Notes: generated by a model from the sequence alone, not told the origin. Shown: positions 26,467-35,089, counted from the first letter of the stretch. The stretch is DNA of 64,000 nucleotides from Microbacterium sp. 10M-3C3 (GCF_003931875.1 NZ_CP034245.1:1178001-1242000); one strand, 5' to 3'. Numbers and translations are program-made.

Positions 26467-27228
26467 GTGAGCACGGGCATCGACATCGCGACGCTCGGCC
26501 CGCTCTCCTGGACCCTCCTCGCGGTCGCGGCCCTCATCGTCGGGGTGTCGAAGACCGCGGTCCCGGGCGCCGGCACGCTCGCCGTCGCGATGTTCGCCGC
26601 CGTGCTCCCGGCGAAGGAGTCCACGGCCACGCTCCTGCTGCTCCTGATCGTCGGCGACATGTTCGCGCTGTGGGCGTATCGCCGCCACGCGGTGTGGTCG
26701 GCGCTGCTGCGCCTCGTACCCGCGGTTCTCGCCGGCATCGTGCTCGGCGTGCTGTTCCTCGCGTTCGCGAGCGACGCGTGGGTGCGGCGCGGCATCGGCG
26801 TGCTGCTGCTCCTCGTCGTCGCCGTCACGCTGTGGCGACGGTGGCGCGCCCGGCACCGCGAGGCGGATGTGCCGAGCGGACCGGTCGCCGCCGCCGTCTA
26901 CGGCACGCTCGGCGGGTTCACGACGATGGTCGCGAACGCGGCGGGCCCCGTCATGTCGATGTACTTCCTCGCCGCGCGCTTCCCGGTGCACGCGTTCCTC
27001 GGCACCGCGGCGTGGTTCTTCGCCGTCGTGAACGTCAGCAAGATCCCGTTCGCCGCCGGTCTCGGCCTCTTCTCCGTGTCGGGCCTGTGGATCGACCTGC
27101 TCCTGCTGCCGGCGGTGCTCGTCGGTGCGTTCACCGGCCGGTTCCTCGCGTCGCGCATGTCGCAGCGCGTGTTCGAGCGGATCGTCATCGTGCTCACCGT
27201 CGTCGGCGCGCTCTACCTGCTGTGGTGA
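26467..27228 (+). CDS. TSUP (TauE/SafE) family transporter
   Basis: A 253-residue polytopic protein with about eight hydrophobic helices. The two family repeats are visible as IVGVSKTAVPGAGTLAVAMFA near residue 25 and LGGFTTMVANAAGPVMSMYFLA near residue 148. It starts at GTG 26467. Members move sulfite, sulfoacetate or other organosulfur anions; the substrate here is not predictable. It converges with the glycosyltransferase gene. Confidence 0.92.
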   Translation: MSTGIDIATLGPLSWTLLAVAALIVGVSKTAVPGAGTLAVAMFAAVLPAKESTATLLLLLIVGDMFALWAYRRHAVWSALLRLVPAVLAGIVLGVLFLAFASDAWVRRGIGVLLLLVVAVTLWRRWRARHREADVPSGPVAAAVYGTLGGFTTMVANAAGPVMSMYFLAARFPVHAFLGTAAWFFAVVNVSKIPFAAGLGLFSVSGLWIDLLLLPAVLVGAFTGRFLASRMSQRVFERIVIVLTVVGALYLLW

Positions 27229-27232
27229 GCGG

Positions 27233-28426
27233 TCAGGCCGCCAGCGCGCCGGCGCGCACGCACGCCTCGATCGCCACGCGGTAGTCCGCGATCATCCGAT
27301 CGCGACCCAGGCGCGGGCGGGCGTGGATCGCCGCGCGGCGCAGGGCCGGTCGCTCCCGCAGCACCTCGTCCCACGTACGCGCGATGTCGGAGGCGTCGTG
27401 CCGGGTGACGCGACCGATGCCGGCGACGGATGCCGCGGCATCCCCGACCGCCGTCGTCACCGGCGTGGCACCGCTCGCGGCGCCTTCGAGCAGGCACAGC
27501 GGCGACGCCTCGCCGAACGCGCTCGTGAGGGCGACGATGTCGGCGATGCGGTGGAGCATCGGCATGTCGTCGCGGAGCCCGAGAAGGTGCACGCGGGCGT
27601 CGAGATGGAGTCCGGCGTCGCGTGCCATGTCGCGCAGGAGCGGGTTGTCGGCGGTCATGCCCGCGCCGCACAGGACGTAGTGCGCGCGTCCGCCGGCGGC
27701 GCGGTGCGCCGCGACCGCCGCGAGCAGCAGACCCGGGTCTTTCATCGCGTCGAAGCGTGCGGCGTAGAGCACGACCGGCGCGTCCTCGGGGATGCCGAGA
27801 GCGTGCTTGCCGTCGGCGATCTCCGCGGCGGTGCCCGGCCGGAACCGGTCGAGGTCGACGCCGTTGGGCACCACGTCCCGCATGACGCCGTCGATTCCGG
27901 CGCGCGCGTAGGCGTCGCTCGTCGACGCGGCGCACGAGATCGTCGCCGTCACGAGTCCCGACCGCGCCGCATCCGCGAGCCAGCCGAGCGCGGGGCCGGC
28001 GTGGGTCGGGTCGGAGCGGTGCAGGCATGTGGCCACGGGCACACGCGGCATCATGCCGGCGCGCTCGAGAGCGAGGAGGAGGCCGAGCGGCTGCTCCTTG
28101 AGCGTGAGGACGACGTCGGCATCGGCGATCGCGCTCGCCGCCGCCCACAGGTCGGCCGGCGTGAAGACCGACGGGTCGAGCGGGTCGGCTCCTGCCTCGC
28201 GGCCGAGCGTCATCACCTCGACGCCCGCATCGATGAGCCGGCGGTAGCGGGCGTCGTCGGTCATCGACTGCACCGTGCCCTCGCGCCGGGCGTGCGACGC
28301 GAGTGAGAGCACGCGGTGATGCTGGTCGGCACCGTGGAGGCCCGCGACCACGTCGGTATGCAGGATGCGGGCGCCGCCCGCGAAGAAGCCTTCGTACAGG
28401 GAGAGCACTCGGAGCGGGTGTGACAT
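27233..28426 (-). CDS. GT4-type glycosyltransferase
   Basis: A 397-residue GT-B glycosyltransferase. The N-terminal Rossmann half starts MSHPLRVLSLYEGFFAGGARI. The donor-binding half contains VPNGVDLDRFRPG, APVVLYAARFDAMKDPGLLL, HLLGLRDDMP and the GT4 pattern FGEASPLCLLEGAASGATPV (ExxxxxxxE). A GAGAGGTGCGC ribosome site precedes ATG 28426. The acceptor and the polymer made are unknown, and no other polysaccharide gene is adjacent. Confidence 0.9.
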   Translation of the reverse strand: MSHPLRVLSLYEGFFAGGARILHTDVVAGLHGADQHHRVLSLASHARREGTVQSMTDDARYRRLIDAGVEVMTLGREAGADPLDPSVFTPADLWAAASAIADADVVLTLKEQPLGLLLALERAGMMPRVPVATCLHRSDPTHAGPALGWLADAARSGLVTATISCAASTSDAYARAGIDGVMRDVVPNGVDLDRFRPGTAAEIADGKHALGIPEDAPVVLYAARFDAMKDPGLLLAAVAAHRAAGGRAHYVLCGAGMTADNPLLRDMARDAGLHLDARVHLLGLRDDMPMLHRIADIVALTSAFGEASPLCLLEGAASGATPVTTAVGDAAASVAGIGRVTRHDASDIARTWDEVLRERPALRRAAIHARPRLGRDRMIADYRVAIEACVRAGALAA

Positions 28427-28534
28427 TGCGCACCTCTCGACGGGGGAAAGGCCATGCTGAACGACGCGGCCCGCGGAATCGATGACGCGCACGTGTAGAT
28501 CGCGTGAACGTCGCGTGCGCGCTACGGTGCCGTC

Positions 28535-29008
28535 ATGGCGTACGCGTGGCCGATCGTCGGACCCTCCTGCGCGATCGCGGGACTCGTCGAGCCGATGCCG
28601 TGGGGCAAGGCGACCTACACCGTGCTCCGCGTGCCCGAGGAGCTCGTGTCGGCGGCCGCGGAGGGCGGCACGCGGCGCGTGGCCGGTCGCCTGGAAGACG
28701 TCGAGGTCAACCTCGCGCTGAACCGCGCGCCGGTCCTTCCCGACGTGTTCGTGTGGGCAGGGGCGTCGCTCCTGCGCCGCCTGCGGCTGGATGTCGGCGA
28801 CCCCGTGAGCGGCGAGCTCGCGCCCGTCGACGATGCGGCGGTCCTCGTTCCTGCCGACGTCACGCAGTTGCTGGCTGACGCGGGTGCGACCGAGCGCTGG
28901 GAGATGCTGACACCCGCCGACCGCCGTCGACGCCTCGCGACGATCGACGCCGCCGCGACCGCCGCGACGCGCGCCCGCCGCATCCACGCCCTCATCGCCG
29001 CTCTCTGA
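28535..29008 (+). CDS. DUF1905 / YdeI-OmpD-associated protein
   Basis: A 157-residue protein with an N-terminal DUF1905 beta domain (YTVLRVPEELVSAAAEGGTRRVAGRLEDVEVNLAL) and a C-terminal YdeI/OmpD-associated helical region (EMLTPADRRRRLATIDAAATAATRARRIHAL). Such proteins are common and uncharacterised. It is divergent from the glycosyltransferase gene, and an ABM-domain gene starts 16 bp downstream. Confidence 0.85.
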   Translation: MAYAWPIVGPSCAIAGLVEPMPWGKATYTVLRVPEELVSAAAEGGTRRVAGRLEDVEVNLALNRAPVLPDVFVWAGASLLRRLRLDVGDPVSGELAPVDDAAVLVPADVTQLLADAGATERWEMLTPADRRRRLATIDAAATAATRARRIHALIAAL

Positions 29009-29023
29009 CATGGAAGGGTTCAC

Positions 29024-29302
29024 ATGTGCGCCACGATCGCCAGCCACCACGTGCGCCCCGCGCACGCCGACGCCTTCCGCGCGTTCTTGGGCCGCATCGA
29101 AGACGGCATGGCGGGAACGCCGGGGCTCGTCTCGCTCGAGTCCTACGAAGACCCGCGCACGGGAGACCTCGTCGCCGTCGGACGGTGGGAGAGCGCCGAG
29201 GCCGCGCAGGCGGGCGTGCCGCGACTCCTGGCGATCGGCGGTCGCGACCCCGAGTGGTCGAGCGCGCCCGACGACGTGCAGTTCCTGCCGTCGCTGCGCT
29301 GA
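29024..29302 (+). CDS. Antibiotic biosynthesis monooxygenase (ABM) domain protein
   Basis: A 92-residue ferredoxin-like protein with the ABM pattern: HVRPAHADAFRAFLGRIEDGMAGTPGLVSLESYEDP and VAVGRWESAEAAQAG. ABM proteins include cofactor-free monooxygenases and quinol- or heme-related enzymes, and a specific reaction cannot be assigned. It shares the transcript direction of the DUF1905 gene. Confidence 0.85.
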   Translation: MCATIASHHVRPAHADAFRAFLGRIEDGMAGTPGLVSLESYEDPRTGDLVAVGRWESAEAAQAGVPRLLAIGGRDPEWSSAPDDVQFLPSLR

Positions 29303-29306
29303 CGCG

Positions 29307-29720
29307 TCAGCGGCGCTCGAGCTCCAGCACCGGAATGGTCCGCGTCGTGCGCTGCTCGTAATCGGCGAAGCCGGGCGCCTCGGCGACGATGCGCTGCCAC
29401 GCGGCGGCGCGCTCGTCAGGCGACAGCTCGCGCGCCGTCACCTCCACCGTGCCGTCGTCGGGCGTCTCGATCGTGACCTCCGGGTGTGCGCGCAGGTTGT
29501 GGTACCACGCCGGATGCTGCGGCGCGCCGCCCTTCGATGCGACGATCAGCCACCCGGCGTCTGTCGGGAACGCGCGGACCGGGGCGATGCGCTCGGTGCC
29601 CGTACGCGCGCCGATGTGATGCAGCAGCACGAGGTGTCGCCCGAACTGCGGCACGTGTCCGTTGTTCGAGCGGAACGTCTCGATGATGTTGCGTGTCCAC
29701 GCGTCGTATCCAGCGTCCAC
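29307..29720 (-). CDS. F420-dependent nitroreductase-like protein (DUF385/Ddn family)
   Basis: A 137-residue split-barrel protein of the Ddn/AOR family. It contains LVLLHHIGARTGTERIAPVRAF, WLIVASKGGAPQHPAWYHNLRAHPEVTIE and a C-terminal DYEQRTTRTIPVLELER. The family uses reduced cofactor F420 to reduce quinones or nitro compounds. Start GTG 29720. An LLM-type F420 enzyme at 46654 and a PPOX-type protein at 60256 also suggest F420 chemistry in the cell. Confidence 0.9.
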   Translation of the reverse strand: MDAGYDAWTRNIIETFRSNNGHVPQFGRHLVLLHHIGARTGTERIAPVRAFPTDAGWLIVASKGGAPQHPAWYHNLRAHPEVTIETPDDGTVEVTARELSPDERAAAWQRIVAEAPGFADYEQRTTRTIPVLELERR

Positions 29721-29805
29721 CGCGCCACCTCCTGTTGCACCGAGCCTACGGCCCGCAGACCGGCGAGCGGCCGGGGCGCGGAACGCCTCCGGCCGCTGCG
29801 GTCCG

Positions 29806-30261
29806 TCACGCGTGCGGTGCGACCACGCTGAAGGTCCACGTCACGCCGAACCGGTCGGTCAGCATGCCGAAGCCCGGCGACCATGCCGACGCCGCGAGCG
29901 GCTCCACGACGGTGGCGTCCGCCGCGAGGGCGTCCCACCACGTCTGCACCTCCTCGAGACTGGCGCCCGACAGCGCGAGGAAGAACGACTGGTCGGTGAC
30001 GGTCGTACCGTTCTCGCGATGGGTCGCGCCGGGGAGCCGCGGGGCGTCGGCGCCGGGGATGTCGTACGCCATCACCGTGAAGCCGTCGACGCCGAAGACC
30101 TGCCCGTAGACGACGCGGTCGGCGCCGGGGAGCTCGGCCGGCATGCCGAACTCGGCGTAGGTGCGGATGATCGCGGAGCCGGAGAACGCGGCCGCGTAGA
30201 ACTCGAGCGCGGCCCGCGCGGTGCCGGCGAAGTTGAGGTGGGCGGTGGGGGTGGCGGACAT
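29806..30261 (-). CDS. PhnB-like VOC superfamily protein
   Basis: A 151-residue glyoxalase-fold protein of the PhnB/3-demethylubiquinone-like group: AHLNFAGTARAALEFYAAAFSG, DQSFFLALSGASLEEVQTWWDAL and GFGMLTDRFGVTWTFSV. Its activity is unknown. Start ATG 30261 with GGAGACAT upstream. It is divergent from the frameshifted WYL regulator, which may have controlled it. Confidence 0.9.
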   Translation of the reverse strand: MSATPTAHLNFAGTARAALEFYAAAFSGSAIIRTYAEFGMPAELPGADRVVYGQVFGVDGFTVMAYDIPGADAPRLPGATHRENGTTVTDQSFFLALSGASLEEVQTWWDALAADATVVEPLAASAWSPGFGMLTDRFGVTWTFSVVAPHA

Positions 30262-30355
30262 GATGTCTCCTTCGTGACGCCGTCGATCGGCGTGCAACCA
30301 GGCTCTCGCATGATCCGGTCAGGGAATGTCCGCTATCCGTGGCAGTGTCAGGAGC

Positions 30356-31334
30356 ATGCCCGCTTCGACCGCCCCGGGCGCGTCCCGGCGCCTGCTCGCG
30401 CTGCTCACCCTGCTGCAGACGCCGCGCGAGTGGCCGGCGCCCGCGCTCGCCGAGCGCCTGGGCGTCAGCGAACGCACGATCCGGCGCGACGTCGAGCGCC
30501 TGCGCGAACTCGACTACGCGATCGAGTCCACGCGCGGCCCGATCGGCGGGTACCGGCTCACGGCCGGCGCCGACCTGCCGCCGCTGCTCTTCGACGACGG
30601 CCAGGCCGTCGCGGTCGCCCTGGCCCTGCGCACCGCCGCGGCGCGCGGCGCGCAGCTCGAAGACGACGCGGCCCGCGCGCTCGTCACCGTCGAGCGGATG
30701 CTGCCCTCGCGGCTGGCGCACCGCGTCGATGCCCTGCGTGCGGTGACGGCCGCAGCATCCGAGGTCGCCGTCGACCCGGCCGTGCTGGTGCGGATCGGCG
30801 AGGCCGTGCGCGCGCGGCGCGAGCTGCGGTTCGGCTACCTCCCGGCGGGACGCGACGACGAGCCGCCCGGCGCGCCGCTGCGCACGCAGCCGCACCACGT
30901 GCTGCTGCACGACGGACGGTGGTACGTGATCGGCTGGACGCCCGAGCGCGAGGCGTGGCGCACGTATCGCGTCGACCGGATGGTGCTGCGCTCGCACGAC
31001 GGCGCGGAGTTCACCCCGCGCGTCGTTCCGGGCGGCGATCCGGCCGCGTTCCTGGCGGCGCAGTTCAAGGGGTCGGAGGGCGGCGTCGACGCGTGGCCCG
31101 TGCGGCACGGCGACGATCCACGCGCCGGTGCGCGCGGTCGCACCCTACATCGACGACGGCGCGCTCGAGCAGGTCGCGCCCGATCGTCAGCGCGTGACGC
31201 TCGGCGCGTGGTCGTGGGTCGCGCTCGCCGTCCTGTTCGCGCGCTTCGACGCGCCCCTGTCCGACATCGAGCCGACCGAGCTGCGCGACGGCTTCGCCAC
31301 CGTCGCGCAACGCCTCTCCGCTGCGAGGGGGTGA
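30356..31334 (+). pseudogene. WYL-domain (YafY-like) regulator, frameshifted
   Basis: Two reading frames together make a normal WYL regulator. Frame 1 from ATG 30356 gives a DeoR-like helix-turn-helix (LAERLGVSERTIRRDVERL) and WYL (HHVLLHDGRWYVIGWTPERE). It continues to GGVDAWPV near 31100. Homologous sequence then resumes one frame over as GTATIHAPVRAVAPYIDDGA and ends with TAG-free SAARG then TGA at 31332. Loss of a CG dinucleotide (GTGCGCGGC becoming GTGCGGC at about 31102) explains the shift. Read through, frame 1 would run on without the true C-terminus. A true mutation or a sequencing error are both possible. Confidence 0.8.
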
Positions 31335-31351
31335 GCGGGGAGAATGGACGA

Positions 31352-31813
31352 ATGCCTTCCGACATCCTGACCCAGCTGGTGCGCCGTCTCTCGTCCCACG
31401 ACCTGCTCACCGACCTCGCCGTCGACGGCGACGTCGTCCGTGGGCGCGCGTGGCTCGAGGGTCTCGACACCGAGGTGGCCTTGACCGTCGACCCGGAGAT
31501 CGAGGATGTCGACGACCCCGACGTCGACGCGCTCGTCGCCGCGACCGAGGCGGTGCTGAATGCCGGGGCGCAGCGGTGGGTCGAGATCGTCGACGACGTC
31601 GCGACCGAGATCGAGGAGGCCGTCGAGCAGCAGGGCGGCGCGAAGGAGACGACCGACCTGCGCACGGAGCTGACGCTCACGTCGCTCACCGTGTTCGCCG
31701 AGGCGAGCCTCGTGCGCTTCACCGCCGCGCGGCAGTTCCCGTCGGCGCAGATCCTCGTCCAGCTCGACGAGGAGCTCGAGATCAGCGACCTCTCCGTCGT
31801 CGAGGACGACTGA
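31352..31813 (+). CDS. Conserved hypothetical acidic protein
   Basis: A 153-residue soluble, strongly acidic protein from ATG 31352 (MPSDILTQLVRRLSSHDLLT) with a central DPEIEDVDDPDVD segment and LTLTSLTVFAEASLVRFTAARQFPSAQILVQLDE. It ends in SVVEDD. I did not recognise a characterised family; codon usage is typical of the genome, so it is a real gene. It converges with the PCD/VOC gene 3 bp away. Confidence 0.8.
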   Translation: MPSDILTQLVRRLSSHDLLTDLAVDGDVVRGRAWLEGLDTEVALTVDPEIEDVDDPDVDALVAATEAVLNAGAQRWVEIVDDVATEIEEAVEQQGGAKETTDLRTELTLTSLTVFAEASLVRFTAARQFPSAQILVQLDEELEISDLSVVEDD

Positions 31814-31816
31814 GCC

Positions 31817-32485
31817 TCACGCGCCGCCGTCGGGCCACGCCGCGATGTCGACGCCGTGGTTCTCGGGGGAGGCCAGCGACCAGAACGCCGGCGCGTTCGT
31901 GTCGTCGACGAGCCGTCCGCCGGCCGCGAGGGCGGCGTCGACACGCGCCTGCGCCTGATCGGCCGGCACGTACACATCGACGTGCGTGCGCCCGCGGCCG
32001 GCCGCGTCACCGGTGATGGGGTTGAACGCGAGCCCCGGCCCGCGCCGCAGCGGGTCGACCGCGTCGCCCTCGCCGAGCGGGTCGTAGCCGAGCGCGGCGA
32101 GGAAGAACGGCCGCACGTCGGCGCCCGACTGCTGCGCGACGTAGATGCCGATCGACTGCACGGCCGCGGGATTCTCGGTCAGCCCGCGCTCGGAGGCCGC
32201 CCGCGACACCTCCGCGGCGAACCCGGATGCAGCGGCCGGCACACCCTCGCCGCCGAGCCACGGGATCGACACGCGGATCGCGTCGGGCCGCACGTCGATG
32301 TCGACGGTTAGCCTCGCTGCATCCGCAGCCGTGACCACGGCGTCGACGAGCGACGCCGCGTGCGCGAGCGAGCGTGCGCGGTAGACCGCATCCGTTCCGT
32401 GGCCGGTGATGCGCCACGCCGACACTCCGGGAGCGTTGTGGAACTCCGCGGCGGTGATCGAGTCGTCCGTAGGGCTGTCGCTCAT
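31817..32485 (-). CDS. Pterin dehydratase-like / glyoxalase-like two-domain protein
   Basis: A 222-residue protein. Residues about 10-85 resemble the 4a-hydroxytetrahydrobiopterin dehydratase fold (FHNAPGVSAWRITGHGTDAVYRARSLAHAASLVDAVV), and about 105-222 form a glyoxalase-6/VOC half (GIYVAQQSGADVRPFFLAALGY, GLAFNPITGDAAGRGRTHVDVYVPADQAQARVDAALAAGG). This fusion is common in Actinobacteria and its reaction is not established. Start ATG 32485. Confidence 0.8.
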   Translation of the reverse strand: MSDSPTDDSITAAEFHNAPGVSAWRITGHGTDAVYRARSLAHAASLVDAVVTAADAARLTVDIDVRPDAIRVSIPWLGGEGVPAAASGFAAEVSRAASERGLTENPAAVQSIGIYVAQQSGADVRPFFLAALGYDPLGEGDAVDPLRRGPGLAFNPITGDAAGRGRTHVDVYVPADQAQARVDAALAAGGRLVDDTNAPAFWSLASPENHGVDIAAWPDGGA

Positions 32486-32588
32486 CCGTGCCTCCTCGTC
32501 GTCGCCTCACCGTACGCCGACGGAGGCGCGCACCGATACGCTTCGAACGATCCCGTGTGCGGGGGAGGGGGACGAACATGGTGGCACC

Positions 32589-32963
32589 GTGGCTCGGCGG
32601 CCGTCGAAGCACAACGAAGCCCAGGAGTGGGCGGTGCTGGGCCTGTTCGCGGTGTACTTCGCCGTCGCGACAGCCGTCGCCTTCGTCGTGGTCTACAGCG
32701 ACGAGTGGCTGAGGGGCTGCCCCTTCTTCGCGTGCGGAGATCAGCGCGCGATGCTCGCGATGGCGGTGTTCGTCATCTTCGACGCGCTCGTCTTCCTCGC
32801 CGCCGTCGGCGGCACCGCAGTGATGGCTTCGCGCGGGTGGTGGCGTCTGCTGCCGCCCATCGCCGGGATCAACGTATGCGTCGTCGGCGCTGCGATCGTT
32901 CTCATCCTGATGCTCGGGGTCGAGGTCCCGGTCGTCTTCTGGCATCCCGCCGAGCTGACCTGA
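32589..32963 (+). CDS. Small membrane protein
   Basis: A 124-residue protein with three hydrophobic helices (about 15-36, 57-81 and 92-115) and a short cysteine-containing loop (GCPFFACGDQ). I chose GTG 32589 because it is the only in-frame start near the hydrophobic region. The best ribosome site (GGGGAGGGGGACGAAC) instead fits ATG 32578, which lies in a different frame that soon stops. The true start is therefore uncertain. No family recognised. Confidence 0.6.
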   Translation: MARRPSKHNEAQEWAVLGLFAVYFAVATAVAFVVVYSDEWLRGCPFFACGDQRAMLAMAVFVIFDALVFLAAVGGTAVMASRGWWRLLPPIAGINVCVVGAAIVLILMLGVEVPVVFWHPAELT

Positions 32964-32976
32964 ATCCCGGCTCCTC

Positions 32977-33459
32977 ATGACCGTGGTGCTCGTGGAGGGG
33001 GAGAGCGACCGGGTCGCGCTCGAGGTGCTCGCGGAGCGCCGCGGCATCCGGCTCCCGACGGTGGTGGTGACCGGGGGAGCGGGCGGAGCGCGACGTGCCG
33101 TCGCGTCACTCGGTGGCGAGCCGACCGTAGGGCTCGTGGACGCAGCCGAACGCGAGCAGATGTCCGGCTTCGTCACGCGCCTGTTCGTCTGCACGCCCGA
33201 TCTGGAGGGCGAGCTTGTCCGGGCACTCGGCATCGACGCGGTCATCGGGATCATCGAGGCGGAGGGCGAGGGCGCATCGTTCCGCCGGCTCCAGCATCAG
33301 CCGGCGCAGCGCGGGCGGCCCGTCGAGGCTCACCTGCCCAAATTCTTCGGCGGCCGCGGCGGCAACAAGCCTCGCTACGCGAGGCTCCTTGCGGCTACCG
33401 TCCCGCTCGACCGAATCCCTGCTCCCTTGGACGGCGTGCTGCAAGCTGCCGCCGTCTGA
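32977..33459 (+). CDS. TOPRIM-domain protein (OLD-nuclease-like fragment)
   Basis: A 160-residue protein whose first 70 residues fit a TOPRIM core: VVLVEGESDRVALEVLAERRG (conserved Glu), TGGAGGARRAV, VGLVDAAE (expected DxD reduced to a single Asp) and TPDLEGELVRALG. Similar proteins accompany or derive from OLD-family nucleases; the ATPase part is absent. The C-terminal part (HLPKFFGGRGGNKPRYARLLAA) resembles the end of OLD-type proteins. It adjoins the tRNA-Arg gene. Confidence 0.75.
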   Translation: MTVVLVEGESDRVALEVLAERRGIRLPTVVVTGGAGGARRAVASLGGEPTVGLVDAAEREQMSGFVTRLFVCTPDLEGELVRALGIDAVIGIIEAEGEGASFRRLQHQPAQRGRPVEAHLPKFFGGRGGNKPRYARLLAATVPLDRIPAPLDGVLQAAAV

Positions 33460-33477
33460 GCTGGCGGTCCTGCTCAA

Positions 33478-33549
33478 GGCCCCTGGAGGGACTCGAACCC
33501 CCAACCCTCTCCTTAGGACGGAGCTGCTCTTCCATTGAGCTACAGAGGC
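33478..33549 (-). tRNA. tRNA-Arg (anticodon CCT)
   Basis: The cloverleaf read on the minus strand has acceptor GCCTCTG/CAGGGGC, D stem GCTC/GAGC and anticodon loop GTCCTAA (CCT after U33). The variable loop is five bases and the T arm is GGGGG-TTCGAGT-CCCTC. CCA is not encoded. The discriminator base reads C, unusual for Arg. The 27-43 pair is G-A. Confidence 0.92.
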
Positions 33550-33596
33550 CGGCGGTCCCGAGTTTATCGGAGGCCGGCAGGCTGACCGTCCGGCCG

Positions 33597-34151
33597 TCAC
33601 GTGTTCTCGATGTCGACCTGCACCTCGTTGTGCCGCAGGAACCACGGCGTGAAGGGCGGATCGAAGCGCGCAAACCGCGGCTCGCCGACGGCGCTCAAAC
33701 CGGCCCCGCGAAGAGCGGACAGCAGCTCTTCACGGTGCTTCTCCCACGACGCCTGCGCCCACCGGCCGGAGAAGCGCGTCGCGGCGACGAGACGCTCGGG
33801 AACCGTGCGCAGGCGTACGTCGGGGCGGTTCGGGATCGGCGCATCCGCCTCGGTCATGCCCGACGGGAGCACGAAGGCGACGACGAAGCCGTCACCCGCG
33901 CCGGACTGGACGACGGGCGCGGTCATGGCGATCTTCTGCGACTGCTGAACGACGGGCGCCGTCATCGCGATCTTCTCGCGCCGTCGGTTCTCGCCCCCGA
34001 TGTACCCGGCGAGGGCGCGGAAGGCGCGGTTGCCGGCAACCTCGAAAGACGCGTCACGGACGTCGGTTTCGACGACGACGTGCGCCGGATAGCGGCGCAC
34101 CTCCCACCCGTCGCGCTCGCGCACGACGTCGTACGGCTGCTGCTCCGTCAT
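33597..34151 (-). CDS. SOUL family heme-binding protein
   Basis: A 184-residue SOUL/HBP protein: PYDVVRERDGWEVRRYPAHVVVETDV, SFEVAGNRAFRALAGYIGGENRRREKIAMTAPVVQ, a second KIAMTAPVVQ eleven residues on, and FDPPFTPWFLRHNEVQVDI at the end. The family binds heme or porphyrins and its physiological role in bacteria is unclear. Start ATG 34151. It is divergent from the small membrane-protein gene. Confidence 0.93.
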   Translation of the reverse strand: MTEQQPYDVVRERDGWEVRRYPAHVVVETDVRDASFEVAGNRAFRALAGYIGGENRRREKIAMTAPVVQQSQKIAMTAPVVQSGAGDGFVVAFVLPSGMTEADAPIPNRPDVRLRTVPERLVAATRFSGRWAQASWEKHREELLSALRGAGLSAVGEPRFARFDPPFTPWFLRHNEVQVDIENT

Positions 34152-34271
34152 GGCGGAAGGCTACGCCGGTCGGCTCGCGCGCCTCAGCGGCTGGCGGCGA
34201 AGAATACGCGCCGCGCGACAGCGGCGCCAACCCCCGGCTGCTGCCGCCGAGGGTCAGGGTGCAATGGGCGC

Positions 34272-34481
34272 ATGGCCCCGCCGATGCCCTACCACGACGC
34301 GCTCGCCGGCGCGGGGATCGCGGCGTGGGTCGTCGGCATGGGACTGACACTCGGGGCCGACGATGCGGTGTGGCAGGTGGTGGGCGGCGTGCTCTGGGGC
34401 GGCGGCTTCCTCGTCGCCTCGGCCGCCGCGGTGCACGCCTACATCACGCGCGTGCGCTCGGGCGACGACGTCACCAAGTGA
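34272..34481 (+). CDS. Small two-helix membrane protein
   Basis: A 69-residue protein with two hydrophobic helices (about 13-30 and 36-57: VVGGVLWGGGFLVASAAAVHAYI) and a hydrophilic end. Start ATG 34272, or ATG 34284 as an alternative. No family recognised. Its last 11 bases overlap the convergent lipoprotein gene. Confidence 0.6.
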   Translation: MAPPMPYHDALAGAGIAAWVVGMGLTLGADDAVWQVVGGVLWGGGFLVASAAAVHAYITRVRSGDDVTK

Positions 34482-34992
34482 CGTACAGCACGTCCACGCC
34501 GTCGACGGGCTGCGGCGCCGCGCCCACGGCGTGCTCGGCCGAGGTCGGCTCGTCGCCGCCCTTCCACCAGATGAGCGGCCCGTAGTCGTCGGACTGCTGG
34601 TACCCCGCCTCATCGAGCGCGGCGCCGAGCGCCGTGAGCACGCCCTGCGGATCCTCGGCCCAGAAGGCGGCGTAGCGCACCGCGCCCGTGTCCTCGTCGG
34701 TGAGGTAGCACGTGGGACCCTGAGCGAACGTGACGTCGGGGATCTCGAGCGACGCCGGATCGAGCGGCTTCGCGGCGGGGTAGCCGTATTGCTGGGCGTA
34801 GGCGAGCAGCTCGGGGGTGCAGCCGTACGTCTCCGCCGGCTCGTCCGGTGCGGCGGCCTCGGGTGCGCTCGCCGACGGTGCTGCGCCGCCGTCGTCCGCC
34901 GGTGCGGGGGTGCTGCCGCCGGAGCACGCGCTGAGGGGGAGAAGCACGATGAGGGCGGCGGTCGCGGCGACGAGCGACGAGCGAGACGTCAT
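34471..34992 (-). CDS. Putative lipoprotein
   Basis: A 173-residue protein with a signal peptide ending in a lipobox (PLSAC, Cys at about residue 23), then an Ala/Pro/Asp linker and a globular domain from about 57 (GCTPELLAYAQQYGYPAAKPLDP, TCYLTDEDTGAVRYAAFW, PLIWWKGGDEPTSAEHAV). Two cysteines in the domain may form a disulfide. It is predicted to be anchored on the outer face of the membrane. Function unknown. Confidence 0.85.
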   Translation of the reverse strand: MTSRSSLVAATAALIVLLPLSACSGGSTPAPADDGGAAPSASAPEAAAPDEPAETYGCTPELLAYAQQYGYPAAKPLDPASLEIPDVTFAQGPTCYLTDEDTGAVRYAAFWAEDPQGVLTALGAALDEAGYQQSDDYGPLIWWKGGDEPTSAEHAVGAAPQPVDGVDVLYVTW

Positions 34993-35089
34993 GCGACGAG
35001 TGTGGCGGCTCGGCCATGCCGCGGGCAAGAGAAACGGCGATGCCCCGGGCCCTCGGCCGCGGGACATCGCCGTGTCTGAAGCTCTGCGG

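Noticed and set aside
28454..28498. 14-codon frame with GGGGGAAAGG ribosome-like site between divergent genes
   Set aside because: Very short, no distinctive codons and no terminator or structured leader following it; not enough support.
32578..32712. ATG with an ideal ribosome site upstream of the membrane protein
   Set aside because: Its frame gives a Ser/Arg-rich shadow that stops early; the hydrophobic protein is in another frame. Kept as a note on start uncertainty.
32500..33550. Integrated element at tRNA-Arg
   Set aside because: No integrase, no duplicated tRNA 3' end and no composition shift were seen; only a small TOPRIM gene and a membrane protein adjoin.
33900..33990. Duplicated KIAMTAPVVQ in the SOUL protein as a novel repeat
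   Set aside because: Two KxAMTxPV-like segments are a usual feature of the SOUL family.
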